A DNA stretch of 64,000 nucleotides, taken from positions 7,071,001-7,135,000 of the forward strand of contig NZ_CP025407.1 in assembly GCF_002847285.1 (NCBI RefSeq), given 5' to 3'. This document shows positions 24,047 to 31,917 of the stretch, one piece after another; within the stretch, counting starts at the first letter, position 1; each line of letters starts with the position of its first letter. Made by a program: the position numbers and the translations under genes. The notes beneath the pieces are model-generated. The model was not told where the DNA came from and did no database searches. It saw only the letters and a list, made by a program, of their open reading frames with translations. The DNA is from Streptomyces sp. CMB-StM0423 (lineage in GTDB: Bacteria; Actinomycetota; Actinomycetes; Streptomycetales; Streptomycetaceae).

Positions 24047-25285
24047 CTAGAACTCCTCGACCGTGTGCGGCAGCAGCGGCGTGCGCAGCGCGGCGTCGAG
24101 CGCGTCGGTGGCGCCCGCGGTGTGCTCGGTCGCCAGGCCCGCGCGCACGGCGGCGGCGAGGGTGGTGCCGCCGAGGTAGGCGGCGGACAGGTCGCGGATG
24201 TCGACGGTCAGGTCCGGCGCCGCGTCGGTGCTCTCGTACGCGGCCGGGGCGCCGGGCGCGACGGTGAGCCGGTACGTGCCCTCGTTGGCCGGCACCGCTC
24301 CGTCGGTCACCGCCAGCACGACGTCCGCCGCGGTCGCCCAGGAGCGGCGCCGCAGGGCCGCGCCGACGTCGAGGAGCCGCACCCACAGCGCGGGGAAGGT
24401 GCTCGTGACCCGCACCTGGTCGCGGTCGGCGGCGAAGAGCAGCAGCGGGTCGTCGAGCGCGCGGCCCCAGGCGCGTACGGTGCCGGTCAGGTCCAGGGAG
24501 GCGAGATAGCGCCACAGGGCGGCGGCCACGGCCGGGGTGTCGGCCTCCAGCTCGTCCAGCCGCACGAGGCCCGAGGTCTCCGGGCGGTCGCTGTCGCCGT
24601 CCTTCGTGCGGTAGACGGCGTAGCCGGCGAGGGGCTCACCGAGGGCGACGACGCGCGGCCGGGAGAAGTCCTCGTCGTCCGGGTCCTGTTCGGCCATCCA
24701 CTCCTTGGCCCACCACTCCTCGCTGCGCTCGGGCCGGCCGGCGCGCGCGGCGCGGGTGCGGTCGTAGTACGGGCCGAGCAGCGCGGGCGCCACGGCCGGG
24801 TCGACCAGCCGCAGGGGCCGCTCGTCGGGGGCGATCCGCAGCCGCAGCGGCTCCCGGGAGTCGATCTCGACGGTCGCGCCGTAGGTGCCGGGGCCGAAGC
24901 CGAAGCGCCCGTAGATCGCGGTCTCCGAGGCCCACAGCGCCGCCATCGGCCAGCCCTCGGCCGGGCAGCGCGCGAACAGTTCGGCGATCATCCCGGAGAG
25001 CACCCCGCGGCGCCGGTGCGTCGGCGCGACGGAGACGAACGTCAGGCTGGGGCAGGGGAGTTCGGCGCCGGGGACGGCCATCGTGAACGGCAGCGCGGCG
25101 ACCATGCCGACCAGCGTGTCCGCGTCGTACGCGCCGATGCGCAGGCAGCCCGCCAGGAGTTCGTGATGGCGTTTGCGAAGTTCGTCCTCGGGCTTTTCAT
25201 GGAAGACCAGATAGGCCAGCTCCTGAGCCCGGTCAATGTCACTTTCGGGTATTTCACGGAACACAATGGCAGCACGGTCGTTCAT
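24047..25285 (-). CDS. Eis-type enhanced-survival N-acetyltransferase
   Basis: A 412-residue protein of the Eis family, which acetylates amines on aminoglycosides or lysines at several positions. The N-terminal GNAT domain has the acetyl-CoA loop VAPTHRRRGVLSGMI (about 86-100). A second, degenerate GNAT region and a C-terminal sterol-carrier-like domain follow, and the protein ends in VEEF, where the terminal carboxylate is the catalytic base in Eis. The aromatic-rich WASETAIYGRFGFG segment matches the family. Length agrees with Eis (about 400). The -10 is 6 bases from the ATG, so the mRNA is probably leaderless, and an inverted repeat covers the -10. Substrate is uncertain. Confidence 0.85.
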   Translation of the reverse strand: MNDRAAIVFREIPESDIDRAQELAYLVFHEKPEDELRKRHHELLAGCLRIGAYDADTLVGMVAALPFTMAVPGAELPCPSLTFVSVAPTHRRRGVLSGMIAELFARCPAEGWPMAALWASETAIYGRFGFGPGTYGATVEIDSREPLRLRIAPDERPLRLVDPAVAPALLGPYYDRTRAARAGRPERSEEWWAKEWMAEQDPDDEDFSRPRVVALGEPLAGYAVYRTKDGDSDRPETSGLVRLDELEADTPAVAAALWRYLASLDLTGTVRAWGRALDDPLLLFAADRDQVRVTSTFPALWVRLLDVGAALRRRSWATAADVVLAVTDGAVPANEGTYRLTVAPGAPAAYESTDAAPDLTVDIRDLSAAYLGGTTLAAAVRAGLATEHTAGATDALDAALRTPLLPHTVEEF

Positions 25286-25289
25286 ATTC

Positions 25290-25304
25290 TGACACTATCT
25301 GTCA
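25290..25304 (-). promoter_or_regulatory. Operator-like inverted repeat over the -10 of the Eis-type gene
   Basis: TGACA-CTATC-TGTCA has 5-bp arms typical of TetR- or MarR-type sites. On the minus strand it contains TAGTGT, a -10 that ends 6 bases before the ATG. A protein bound here would block transcription. Confidence 0.45.
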
Positions 25305-25424
25305 TGACCGATCCCTGCACATCGCTTTCGTGCCAGGTCCTGGGCGGGTGCGCCGCCGCCGGGCGCCAATGACGAAGGCGACCCATGCGCGCGGCGGGCG
25401 CGGGCATGGGTCGCCGTCGGGTGG

Positions 25425-25496
25425 TGGACGATACTGGGATTGAACCAGTGACCTCTTCCGTGTCAGGGAAGCGCTCTCCCGCTGAGCTAATCGTCC
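25425..25496 (-). tRNA. tRNA-Val (anticodon GAC), copy 2
   Basis: A complete cloverleaf on the minus strand: acceptor GGACGAT/ATCGTCC, discriminator A, anticodon loop CTGACAC. It is the last gene of a Gly-Cys-Val cluster, 1 base after tRNA-Cys. CCA is not encoded. Confidence 0.93.
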
Positions 25497-25497
25497 G

Positions 25498-25568
25498 AGG
25501 TGGAGACGGGATTTGAACCCGTGTAGACGGCTTTGCAGGCCGTTGCCTCGCCTCTCGGCCACTCCACC
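25498..25568 (-). tRNA. tRNA-Cys (anticodon GCA)
   Basis: Minus-strand cloverleaf of 71 bases: acceptor GGTGGAG/CTCCACC, discriminator T, anticodon stem ACGGC/GCCGT with loop CTGCAAA (GCA), T arm with GGTTCAAATCC. It is the middle gene of the cluster. Confidence 0.93.
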
Positions 25569-25594
25569 AGCGAGGGTCCGTGAGACCCCCATCG

Positions 25595-25667
25595 AGCGGA
25601 CGACGAGATTCGAACTCGCGACCCTCACCTTGGCAAGGTGATGCTCTACCAACTGAGCTACGTCCGC
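25595..25667 (-). tRNA. tRNA-Gly (anticodon GCC)
   Basis: Minus-strand cloverleaf of 73 bases: acceptor GCGGACG/CGTCCGC, discriminator T, anticodon loop TTGCCAA (GCC), T arm with GAGTTCGAATCTC. First gene of the Gly-Cys-Val cluster, 47 bases downstream of a good promoter. Confidence 0.93.
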
Positions 25668-25713
25668 CGGTCGTGCTCCGCAGGCGCCGGTGAGGCGCTT
25701 CCGGTAGTCATGA

Positions 25714-25741
25714 ACCTTAGCGGATTCCGGGGCCAGCTCAA
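25714..25741 (-). promoter_or_regulatory. Promoter of the tRNA Gly-Cys-Val cluster
   Basis: On the minus strand, TTGAGC, a 16-base spacer and TAAGGT fit the Streptomyces HrdB consensus. The -10 lies 47 bases upstream of tRNA-Gly. The run from here to the pabB start otherwise holds only GC-rich sequence and the pabB -10. Confidence 0.55.
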
Positions 25742-25862
25742 ATTCGGTTTCGCGCGGGCGCCCGGACCGCCGCCCGGCCCGCGCCCCGGCCCGCGTCCCG
25801 GGCCGCGGACGCGCCCGTACCGGGGCCGCACCCGCCCCGGGCCCGGTGTCCGCCGGCCGCCA

Positions 25863-25868
25863 TAGACT
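25863..25868 (+). promoter_or_regulatory. -10 element of a probable leaderless pabB transcript
   Basis: TAGACT ends 6 bases before the GTG start, with no Shine-Dalgarno site in between. Confidence 0.5.
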
Positions 25869-25874
25869 CGCGGC

Positions 25875-26945
25875 GTGCCCCGCCTCGCCCCGCTCGCCCG
25901 CTTCGGCGGTCTCGTCGCCGCCGACCTGCGTGACGTGACCGACGACCCGGCCGCGCTCGACTCCGCGGGCTGGTGGGCCGTCGTCGCCGGGTACGAGGGC
26001 CGGACGGTGTGCGCGCGCTTCGGCGACGTACGCCCCGATCCGCACCCGCCCGCCGCCCGGGCGCACCGCTGGCGCGGCCCCGGCGCCGCCCGCTGGACGA
26101 CCTCCCTCGACCGCGCCGGCTACGTGGCCGGGGTGCACCGGATAAGGGAGCGCATCGCCGCCGGCGACGTCTACCAGGTCAACCTGTGCCGCGTCCTCAC
26201 CGCCCCGCTCCCCGGACCGGACCCGGACGCCGCCGACGTCGACGCCCTCGCCGCCGTCCTCGCCCGCGGCAACCCCGCCCCGTACGCCGGCGTCGTCCGG
26301 CTGCCCGCGCACGGCGTCGAGGTCGCCACCGCCTCGCCCGAGCTGTACCTGCGCCGGGCCGGCCGCACCGTCGAGTCCGGCCCCATCAAGGGCACCGGCC
26401 GCACCGCCGCCGACCTGACCGCCAAGGACCGCGCCGAGAACGTCATGATCGTCGACCTCGTCCGCAACGACCTCGGCCGCGTCTGCACCACCGGCTCCGT
26501 CACCGTGCCCGCCCTCTGCGCCGTCGAGGAGCACCCCGGCCTCGTCCACCTCGTCTCCACCGTCCGCGGCGAGCCGGCCCCGGGCACCGGCTGGGCGGAG
26601 CTGATCGGCGCCACCTTCCCGGCCGGATCCATCACCGGCGCGCCGAAGAGCAGCGCGCTGCGGATCATCGACGAGCTGGAGACCGCCCCGCGCGGCCCGT
26701 ACTGCGGCGGCGTCGGCTGGGTCGACGCCGACCGCGGCACCGGCGAACTGGCCGTCGGCATCCGCACGTTCTGGATCGACCGGGCCGCGTCCTGCGGCCC
26801 CGCGCTGCGCTTCGGCACCGGCGCGGGCATCACCTGGGGCTCCGACCCGGAGCGCGAGTGGCGGGAGACCGAATTGAAGGCAGCCCGGCTGCTCGCGGTA
26901 GCGTCGGAAGCGGAAGTCACGAGTGAAGGGACCGTACGCCCATGA
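25875..26945 (+). CDS. pabB: Aminodeoxychorismate synthase component I (PabB)
   Basis: A 356-residue chorismate-binding enzyme making 4-amino-4-deoxychorismate for folate. The motif PIKGTGR near residue 173 contains the lysine that is characteristic of PabB and distinguishes it from anthranilate synthase, which has PIAGT. Other blocks are MIVDLVRNDLGRVC (about 192-205), FPAGSITGAPK and the late GTGAGITWGSDPEREW. It is shorter at the N-terminus than E. coli PabB, as in many actinobacteria. It overlaps pabC by four bases. No amidotransferase subunit (PabA) is nearby, so it must be encoded elsewhere or free ammonia used. Confidence 0.92.
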   Translation: MPRLAPLARFGGLVAADLRDVTDDPAALDSAGWWAVVAGYEGRTVCARFGDVRPDPHPPAARAHRWRGPGAARWTTSLDRAGYVAGVHRIRERIAAGDVYQVNLCRVLTAPLPGPDPDAADVDALAAVLARGNPAPYAGVVRLPAHGVEVATASPELYLRRAGRTVESGPIKGTGRTAADLTAKDRAENVMIVDLVRNDLGRVCTTGSVTVPALCAVEEHPGLVHLVSTVRGEPAPGTGWAELIGATFPAGSITGAPKSSALRIIDELETAPRGPYCGGVGWVDADRGTGELAVGIRTFWIDRAASCGPALRFGTGAGITWGSDPEREWRETELKAARLLAVASEAEVTSEGTVRP

Positions 26946-27781
26946 AGGTCTGGCTCGACGGCGGGCTGCGCGAGGTGGCCGACGCACGGGTCTCCGTGTT
27001 CGACCACGGCATCACCGTGGGGGACGGCGTCTTCGAGACGCTGAAGGCCACCGGCGGCACCGCCTTCGCCCTCACCCGGCACCTGGAGCGGCTGGCCCGC
27101 TCCGCCCGCGGCCTCGGCCTGCCCGGGCCCGACCTCGACGAGGTGCGCCGGGCCTGTGCCGAGGTGCTGGCCGCGGAGCCCGTGCCGCACGGCCGGCTGC
27201 GCATCACGTACACCGGCGGCGCCGCGCCGCTGTCCTCCCACCGCAGCGACCCGGACGACAGCCGTCCCACCCTGGTCGTCGCCCTCGCCGCCGCCGAGCC
27301 GCGGCCGGACGAGACGGACGCCGTCACCGTGCCCTGGACGCGCAACGAGCGCGGGGCCGTCGCGGGGCTGAAGACCACCTCGTACGCGGAGAACGTCGTC
27401 GCGCTCGCCCGCGCGCACGACGGCGGCGCCAGCGAAGCGCTCTTCGCCAACACCCGCGACCTGCTCTGCGAGGGCACCGGCTCCAACGTCTTCGTCGTCC
27501 TCGGCGGCGAGCTGCACACCCCGCCGCTCGCCTCCGGCTGCCTGGCCGGGATCACCCGGCAGTTGGTGCTGGACTGGACCGGCGCCCGGGAGACGGACCT
27601 GCCGTTCTCGGTGCTCGCCGAGGGCAGCGAGGTGGAGGAGGTCTTCCTGACCTCCTCGCTGCGCGACGTCCAGGCCGTACGGCACCTCGACGGCCGCGAA
27701 CTGCCGGGCGCCCTCGGTCCGGTCACGGCGAAGGCCATGCAGGTGTTCGCGGAGCGGTCGGCGGCGGACGTCGACCCGTAG
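26942..27781 (+). CDS. pabC: Aminodeoxychorismate lyase (PabC), class IV aminotransferase fold
   Basis: A 279-residue PLP enzyme of fold type IV that cleaves aminodeoxychorismate to p-aminobenzoate and pyruvate. It shows the DHGITVGDGVFETLK block (about 22-36), the PLP lysine in GLKTTSYAENV (about 139) and the cofactor-binding EGTGSNVFVV (about 177-186). The ATG overlaps the pabB stop, so the two steps of p-aminobenzoate synthesis are translationally coupled. Branched-chain aminotransferases share the fold; the pabB linkage and the short length favour PabC. Confidence 0.88.
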   Translation: MKVWLDGGLREVADARVSVFDHGITVGDGVFETLKATGGTAFALTRHLERLARSARGLGLPGPDLDEVRRACAEVLAAEPVPHGRLRITYTGGAAPLSSHRSDPDDSRPTLVVALAAAEPRPDETDAVTVPWTRNERGAVAGLKTTSYAENVVALARAHDGGASEALFANTRDLLCEGTGSNVFVVLGGELHTPPLASGCLAGITRQLVLDWTGARETDLPFSVLAEGSEVEEVFLTSSLRDVQAVRHLDGRELPGALGPVTAKAMQVFAERSAADVDP

Positions 27782-27832
27782 CAGCACCGGGCCACCGGCA
27801 GACTCCGCGCGTCCGAGGAGGAGGGGGAAGCG

Positions 27833-28663
27833 ATGACGACCCATCTGCGCCCGGCCGGAGCCGAGCGGCGTGAGCCGGGCGGCGGCCGTACGCGCGCGTT
27901 CGACGTGTGCGTCAACGGCCGCCCGGTCGGCGAGGTCGAGCTGGCCACCGACCCGCGCCTCGGCCCCGCCACCGGGCGGGTGCGCACGCTGCGGATCCAG
28001 CAGCCCGAGCGCGGCCGCGGCCGGGGCACGGTGGCGGCGCTGGCGGCCGAGGAGGTGCTGCGCGGCTGGGGCTGCCGGGAGATCCTGCTCAGCCTGGACC
28101 CGCGCGCGGCCGTCGGCCTGCGGCTGGCCGCGGCGCTCGGCTACACCGAGACGGGCCGGACGATGGCCAAGGAACTGGCCGTGGTGCCCGGGCTGCCGCC
28201 CGGCTCCGTGGTGCGGCCGATGGCGGCGGGGGAGTACCCGGGCTGGCGGACGGCGGAGGTGGAGGCGTATGCGCGCCGCTGGCTGGACCAGGGGACGCCG
28301 CCCGACGAGGCGCGGAGCCGGGCCGGTGCCGCCCACGACGCGCTGCTGCCGGCGGGCGCCGCCACCTCCGACGTGGCGCTGCGCGTCCTGGAGCACGACG
28401 GGGCGGGGGTGGGCACGATCTGGATCGCGCTGAAGCCGCAGATCGCCACCGGGGGGTACGTCTACGCCGTGACCGTCTCTCCCGAGCACCGGGGGAGGGG
28501 ACACGGCCGGACGCTGATGCTCGCCGCGGAGCGCGAGTGCCTGGCGGCGGGGCTGCCCACGCTGGGGCTGCACGTCTTCGCCTGGAACGAGGTGGCGCGG
28601 CGGCTGTACGAGTCCCTGGGCTACGCGCCCACGGCGTACCACCTGCGCAAGCCGCTGATCTGA
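27833..28663 (+). CDS. Two-domain GNAT acetyltransferase
   Basis: A 276-residue protein. The N-terminal half (about 20-115) is a GNAT-like domain with QPERGRGRGTVAALAAEEVL (about 57-76). The C-terminal half (about 125-276) is a second GNAT domain, better conserved: VSPEHRGRGHGRTLMLAAE (about 219-237) and WNEVARRLYESLGY near the end. Tandem GNAT proteins of this length, such as mycothiol synthase and related enzymes, use the C-terminal domain for catalysis. The ATG has GGAGGAGGGGG upstream. It lies 51 bases after pabC and may share its transcript. The substrate is unknown. Confidence 0.82.
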   Translation: MTTHLRPAGAERREPGGGRTRAFDVCVNGRPVGEVELATDPRLGPATGRVRTLRIQQPERGRGRGTVAALAAEEVLRGWGCREILLSLDPRAAVGLRLAAALGYTETGRTMAKELAVVPGLPPGSVVRPMAAGEYPGWRTAEVEAYARRWLDQGTPPDEARSRAGAAHDALLPAGAATSDVALRVLEHDGAGVGTIWIALKPQIATGGYVYAVTVSPEHRGRGHGRTLMLAAERECLAAGLPTLGLHVFAWNEVARRLYESLGYAPTAYHLRKPLI

Positions 28664-28773
28664 ACCGGGCGCCGGCCCGCGGCGGCGCGGCCGGCGGCGC
28701 GGCCGCGCGCCCGGGGCGCCCCCGGCCCGTAGGCCCTCGTCCCCGGCCCCTGGCCCCGCCTCCCGGCCCTGCC

Positions 28774-29286
28774 TCAGTCCGCCGCGGCCAGCAGCCGGTC
28801 CGCGATCTCCTCGATCCGCTCGCGCAGCCCCTCCTGGCTCTTGCCGCCGTCCAGGCGCTCGCCCCCGATGACGTACGTCGGCGTCCCCGTCACCCCGATC
28901 GCCTTGCCCTCCGCGACATCCGTGTCCACGATCAGGAAGTGCCGCCCGTCCACGAGGGCGGTCTCCACCTCCGCCGCGTTCAGCTCCAGCTCGCGCGCCG
29001 TCTCGACCAGCAGCGGCTCGCCCCGCTTGCCGAACTTCTCCGCCTGCGCCAGCACGGCCTCGACGTACTCCCAGCCCTTCTCCTGCGCGAACGCCTCCTC
29101 GGCGGCCTGGGCGCCCGCCATCGCGTGCTGGTGCTTGTCCAGCGGGAAGTGGCGCAGCCGGATGTCGAGCCGGTCCCCGTAGCGCTCCCGCAGCGTGCGC
29201 AGGTCGGCGAGCGCCGTCCGGCAGTCCGGGCACTGCAGCTCGCACCAGACGTCCAGGACGGGCACACCGTTCACATCGTTCTCCAT
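28774..29286 (-). CDS. DsbA-family thioredoxin-fold protein (FrnE-like)
   Basis: A 170-residue protein with an active-site CPDC at 19-22 following the short strand VPVLDVWCELQ, an all-helical insertion (about 50-125) and the cis-proline motif GVTGTPTYVIGG (about 137-148), as in DsbA/2-hydroxychromene-2-carboxylate-isomerase-like proteins. There is no signal peptide, so it should act in the cytoplasm as a thiol-disulfide oxidoreductase or isomerase. The ATG gives the normal length; an upstream in-frame ATG adds a low-complexity stretch. It is divergent from the next membrane-protein gene. Confidence 0.85.
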   Translation of the reverse strand: MENDVNGVPVLDVWCELQCPDCRTALADLRTLRERYGDRLDIRLRHFPLDKHQHAMAGAQAAEEAFAQEKGWEYVEAVLAQAEKFGKRGEPLLVETARELELNAAEVETALVDGRHFLIVDTDVAEGKAIGVTGTPTYVIGGERLDGGKSQEGLRERIEEIADRLLAAAD

Positions 29287-29414
29287 GGACGTCAGTCTTC
29301 CAGGCCCCGAGGGGTGGCGCCGCCTCGGTCCTGCGGACGACCCGGACCCGGAGATGTCCCCCATGCCGTGCCGCACCATGGCAATCGCGGCGCGTTCCGG
29401 TGCACGATGGATGC

Positions 29415-29894
29415 ATGTTCACCACCACGGTCTGCGCCGCGCTCTCCGCGGCGGGGCTCGCGATCGCGCTGTTGACCGCATACCGGCGAAGGTTCCGGCG
29501 GGCGACGAAGATCGCTGCCCTGTCGCTGGTGCCCGTCGGCCTGGCCATGGCGGGGCTGGTCAAGCTCGGCGGCAAGGTAGGCAAGGCCACCGGGGACTGG
29601 GCCACGGATCTCGTCCTCAAGCCCTCCGTCTGGGGCGGCTTCGGCGTGCTAGCCGTCGCCGTCGTGCTCTGGGTCGCCCAGCGCTTCGCCGGCGAGCGCG
29701 CCAAGCGCAAGGCCGGCGGGGGCGCCGCGGCCGCCCCGGCGGCAGCGCCCGCGGCGTCGCAGCCGGCGCTCGGCGCCGGCCGGGCCGGCAAGTCGCGCGG
29801 CTCCGCGTCGGCGACGACGGGGCGGCGGGGTGCCGGCTCCGGGGACGAGGACTTCTCGGACATCGAGGCGATCCTGAAGAAGCACGGAATCTGA
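29415..29894 (+). CDS. Uncharacterised membrane protein with a disordered tail
   Basis: A 159-residue protein with three hydrophobic segments (about 3-21, 31-50 and 68-88). The cytosolic tail is Ala/Gly/Ser/Arg-rich and ends in the conserved-looking acidic motif GDEDFSDIEAILKKHGI. Short acidic-helix tails of this kind often dock partner proteins. Two in-frame ATGs 15 bases apart are possible; the second gives the cleaner membrane N-terminus, and neither has a clear ribosome site. It is divergent from the DsbA-like gene. Family unknown. Confidence 0.68.
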   Translation: MFTTTVCAALSAAGLAIALLTAYRRRFRRATKIAALSLVPVGLAMAGLVKLGGKVGKATGDWATDLVLKPSVWGGFGVLAVAVVLWVAQRFAGERAKRKAGGGAAAAPAAAPAASQPALGAGRAGKSRGSASATTGRRGAGSGDEDFSDIEAILKKHGI

Positions 29895-30046
29895 CGCTAC
29901 GGGCCCGCCGAACTACCCTGCGCAGCCGCGAAGTCGATCTCTGTCGACAAGAACTGATCATGCGCGGCCGATCTTCGTGAACAGGCCGGGTTTTCCTGGC
30001 GTGTTGCCCACTTGGGCATGCGTGCCTGCGCAATTATCTGCGCGAG

Positions 30047-30199
30047 ATGAACGACCACACGCCCGCACCGCGGCCTCCCGCTCCCGCCGAGCCCCGCGGC
30101 TGCCTCTTCGCCCTGTCCCAGCCGCCGTTGATGCTTTTCCTCACCGTTGTGGGCGTGCTGATCTTCGGCACTTCGGTCTACGACCTCATCGGCTGGTGA
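30047..30199 (+). CDS. 50-residue single-span membrane protein
   Basis: A short frame encoding a Pro-rich hydrophilic N-terminus (NDHTPAPRPPAPAEPRG), then Cys-Leu-Phe and one membrane helix (about 28-42, LMLFLTVVGVLIFG), ending in DLIGW. The clean amphipathic layout argues that it is real, but no strong ribosome site is visible (only a weak purine run), so it is tentative. Its last 14 bases overlap the end of the convergent CGNR zinc-finger gene. Function is unknown. Confidence 0.5.
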   Translation: MNDHTPAPRPPAPAEPRGCLFALSQPPLMLFLTVVGVLIFGTSVYDLIGW

Positions 30200-30899
30200 G
30201 CGCCGCCCCGCCGGCGGCCCCGGCCGCCGCATTCCCGTCCCCGGTCCCGGTTCCGGTCCCGGTTCCGGCCGCGTCGGCCGTCCCGCCCCCCGCGCCGCTC
30301 CCGCTCCCCCTGCTGTTCCCGTTCCCCGTCCCGTTCCCCGCCGCCGCCTCGCGCTGCCGGGCGCGGTACGCCGCCACGTGCAGCCGGTTGCCGCAGGTGC
30401 GGCTGGAGCAGTAGCGGCGGGAGCGGTTGCGCGAGTAGTCGACGAAGGCCCGGCCGCAGTCCGGCGCCTCGCAGCGGCGCAGCCGCTCGCGCTCGCCGGC
30501 GACGACGAGGAACGCCAGCGCCATCCCGCCGTCCGCGGCCAGGTGCTCGGCGACGGAGGCGCCGGGCGCGAAGTAGTGCACGTGCCACTCGTAGCCGTCG
30601 TGGTCCGTGAGCTGCGGCGTGGTGCCGGCGGCGGCCACGATCGCGTTGAGCCGCTCCGCCGCCGCCCGGTCGTCCGGGGCGGCGAAGACGGCCGAGAGGT
30701 CGCTCCGTACCGCCCGGACCGCGTTCAGATCGGAGCGGCAGAGCGCTTCCAGGCCGCTGATCTCTTGCTCGTCGACGAACACCTGGAGCGCCCCCACGTC
30801 CACGAGTACGTCCGTTTCCTGTCCCCCGTCCCCGGCGTCGGTGTTCAGAAGCGCCACGACGATGTCGAGCGCGCACCGGGTGTCGTGATTGATGAGCAC
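30186..30899 (-). CDS. CGNR zinc-finger / ABATE-domain DNA-binding protein
   Basis: A 237-residue protein. The N-terminal ABATE domain (about 1-135, starting with HDTRCALDIVVALLN) probably senses a ligand. The CGNR zinc finger (about 140-182) has RCEAPDCGRAFVDYSRNRSR followed by YCSSRTCGNRLHVAAYRAR, the treble-clef signature of this regulator family. The last 50 residues are an unusual Gly/Thr/Asn/Ala low-complexity tail encoded by short tandem repeats. The ATG gives the usual N-terminus. These proteins are common in actinobacteria and presumed to be transcription factors; its target is unknown. Confidence 0.85.
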   Translation of the reverse strand: MLINHDTRCALDIVVALLNTDAGDGGQETDVLVDVGALQVFVDEQEISGLEALCRSDLNAVRAVRSDLSAVFAAPDDRAAAERLNAIVAAAGTTPQLTDHDGYEWHVHYFAPGASVAEHLAADGGMALAFLVVAGERERLRRCEAPDCGRAFVDYSRNRSRRYCSSRTCGNRLHVAAYRARQREAAAGNGTGNGNSRGSGSGAGGGTADAAGTGTGTGTGDGNAAAGAAGGAALTSR

Positions 30900-30968
30900 C
30901 GTTCCGCTCCCCTGGTCGGGCCGCGCGTTCCCCTGGTCGGTCTGACGCCGACTCTAGCCAAAACGTGA

Positions 30969-31002
30969 CACCGCCGTCGCCCACAGTAGAACGACGGCGG
31001 TG
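30969..31002 (-). terminator. Terminator downstream of ssgB
   Basis: CACCGCCGTCG pairs with CGACGGCGGTG, an 11-bp perfect stem with a 12-base loop, 78 bases after the ssgB stop. On the minus strand it is followed by TCACGTTTTGG, giving a T-run. Confidence 0.7.
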
Positions 31003-31079
31003 CCGTGATGCGGTTGTCCGGTGGGGGGTCCGGCCGTCTCCCCGAGGCTGACGGCTACGGACGGTGAGGTCGTAGGGGC

Positions 31080-31493
31080 TCAGCTCTCCGCGAGGATGTG
31101 CGAGAGCTCGGTGTCGAGGTCGAAGTGGCGTGGCTCCGTCCCGGGCGGCACGGCGGCGTCCGTGCGCTTCAGGAAGGACTCCAGCGCCCTCGCGGGTGCT
31201 TCGAGCAGTGCCTCGCCCTCGGGCGAGCTGAGGGCGATGCAGACGACGCCCTGGCCGTGGCTTCTGGATGGCCAGACGCGGACGTCGCCGGTGCCGGTCG
31301 GGCGGTGGAGCCCTTCGGCGAGCAGATCGCGGGCGAACACCCATTCGACCGTCTCTTCTGCGCCCGTGTGGAAGGTGGCGTGCACGGCGTAAGGATCCGC
31401 GGTGTCGTACCGCAGACCTGCGGGGACAGGCAGGGAAGACTCGCTCGACACAACGAGGCGCAGGTGCAGCTCGCAGCTGACCGTGTGGTTCAT
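31080..31493 (-). CDS. ssgB: Sporulation-specific cell-division protein SsgB
   Basis: A 137-residue SsgA-like protein that positions FtsZ rings at the start of sporulation septation in aerial hyphae. Recognised from its near-invariant sequence: TVSCELHLRLVV, PVPAGLRYDTADPYAVHATF, GAEETVEWVFARDLL, the GDVRVWPSRSHGQGVV loop and the C-terminal ELSHILAES. Streptomyces SsgB proteins are nearly identical to one another, and this fits over its whole length. The ATG gives the standard N-terminus. A BldD-like box lies about 130 bases upstream, consistent with developmental repression during vegetative growth. It is monocistronic, with its own terminator. Confidence 0.97.
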   Translation of the reverse strand: MNHTVSCELHLRLVVSSESSLPVPAGLRYDTADPYAVHATFHTGAEETVEWVFARDLLAEGLHRPTGTGDVRVWPSRSHGQGVVCIALSSPEGEALLEAPARALESFLKRTDAAVPPGTEPRHFDLDTELSHILAES

Positions 31494-31917
31494 AAGCGCC
31501 AGGGCCTTTCGCTCAGTGTGCGCTCGGGGATTCGCACGTCGGCGAAGTCGACATGCCACCTACCGGGGCGTTGTAAACCCCTCTGACTGTTTTGCGATGT
31601 TTTTCGTAGTTCGTACGGCCTAGTGAGGGTTCACGGAGCAGGGCCGTTCCGGTGAACTCTCCGGCACGCATAGTTTGGGCTCTCTGGATGCGGAGAGTAA
31701 CGAGAATCGGGCGCAGTGTGACGGAGGCGCGCGGAGGGTGCGTCGGTGATGGCCGGTAAGGGGCACACGGGGATGCTCACGCCGGGTGACGTCGCCGTCG
31801 CCGTCACCGCGCGGCCGCGTCGCGCCGACGGGATCTCTCCGGCCCCGCCGCGGCAACGGGTTTGAACGGCGGCCCCGCCGCCCTGTATGGTTCTGACCGC
31901 GCCACCAAGGCGCTCCG
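31494..31917. other. 424-base intergenic region between ssgB and tRNA-Val(CAC)
   Basis: This holds the long upstream region of ssgB, including the BldD-like box, and AT-richer patches (around 31580-31610 and 31668-31690) that may hold promoters. Nothing else convincing is seen; the reading frames crossing it are GC-bias artefacts. Confidence 0.5.
31622..31635. promoter_or_regulatory. BldD-like binding site upstream of ssgB
   Basis: AGTGA-GGGT-TCACG matches the BldD consensus AGTGA-(N)m-TCACC except for the last base. It lies about 130 bases upstream of the ssgB start. From memory, ssgB is an established BldD target in S. coelicolor and S. venezuelae. Confidence 0.6.

Noticed and set aside
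22411..25667. Integrated plasmid or phage using the tRNA genes as attachment site
   Set aside because: No integrase, excisionase or replication gene is in or beside the interval; only a protease and an acetyltransferase lie between the tRNA genes.
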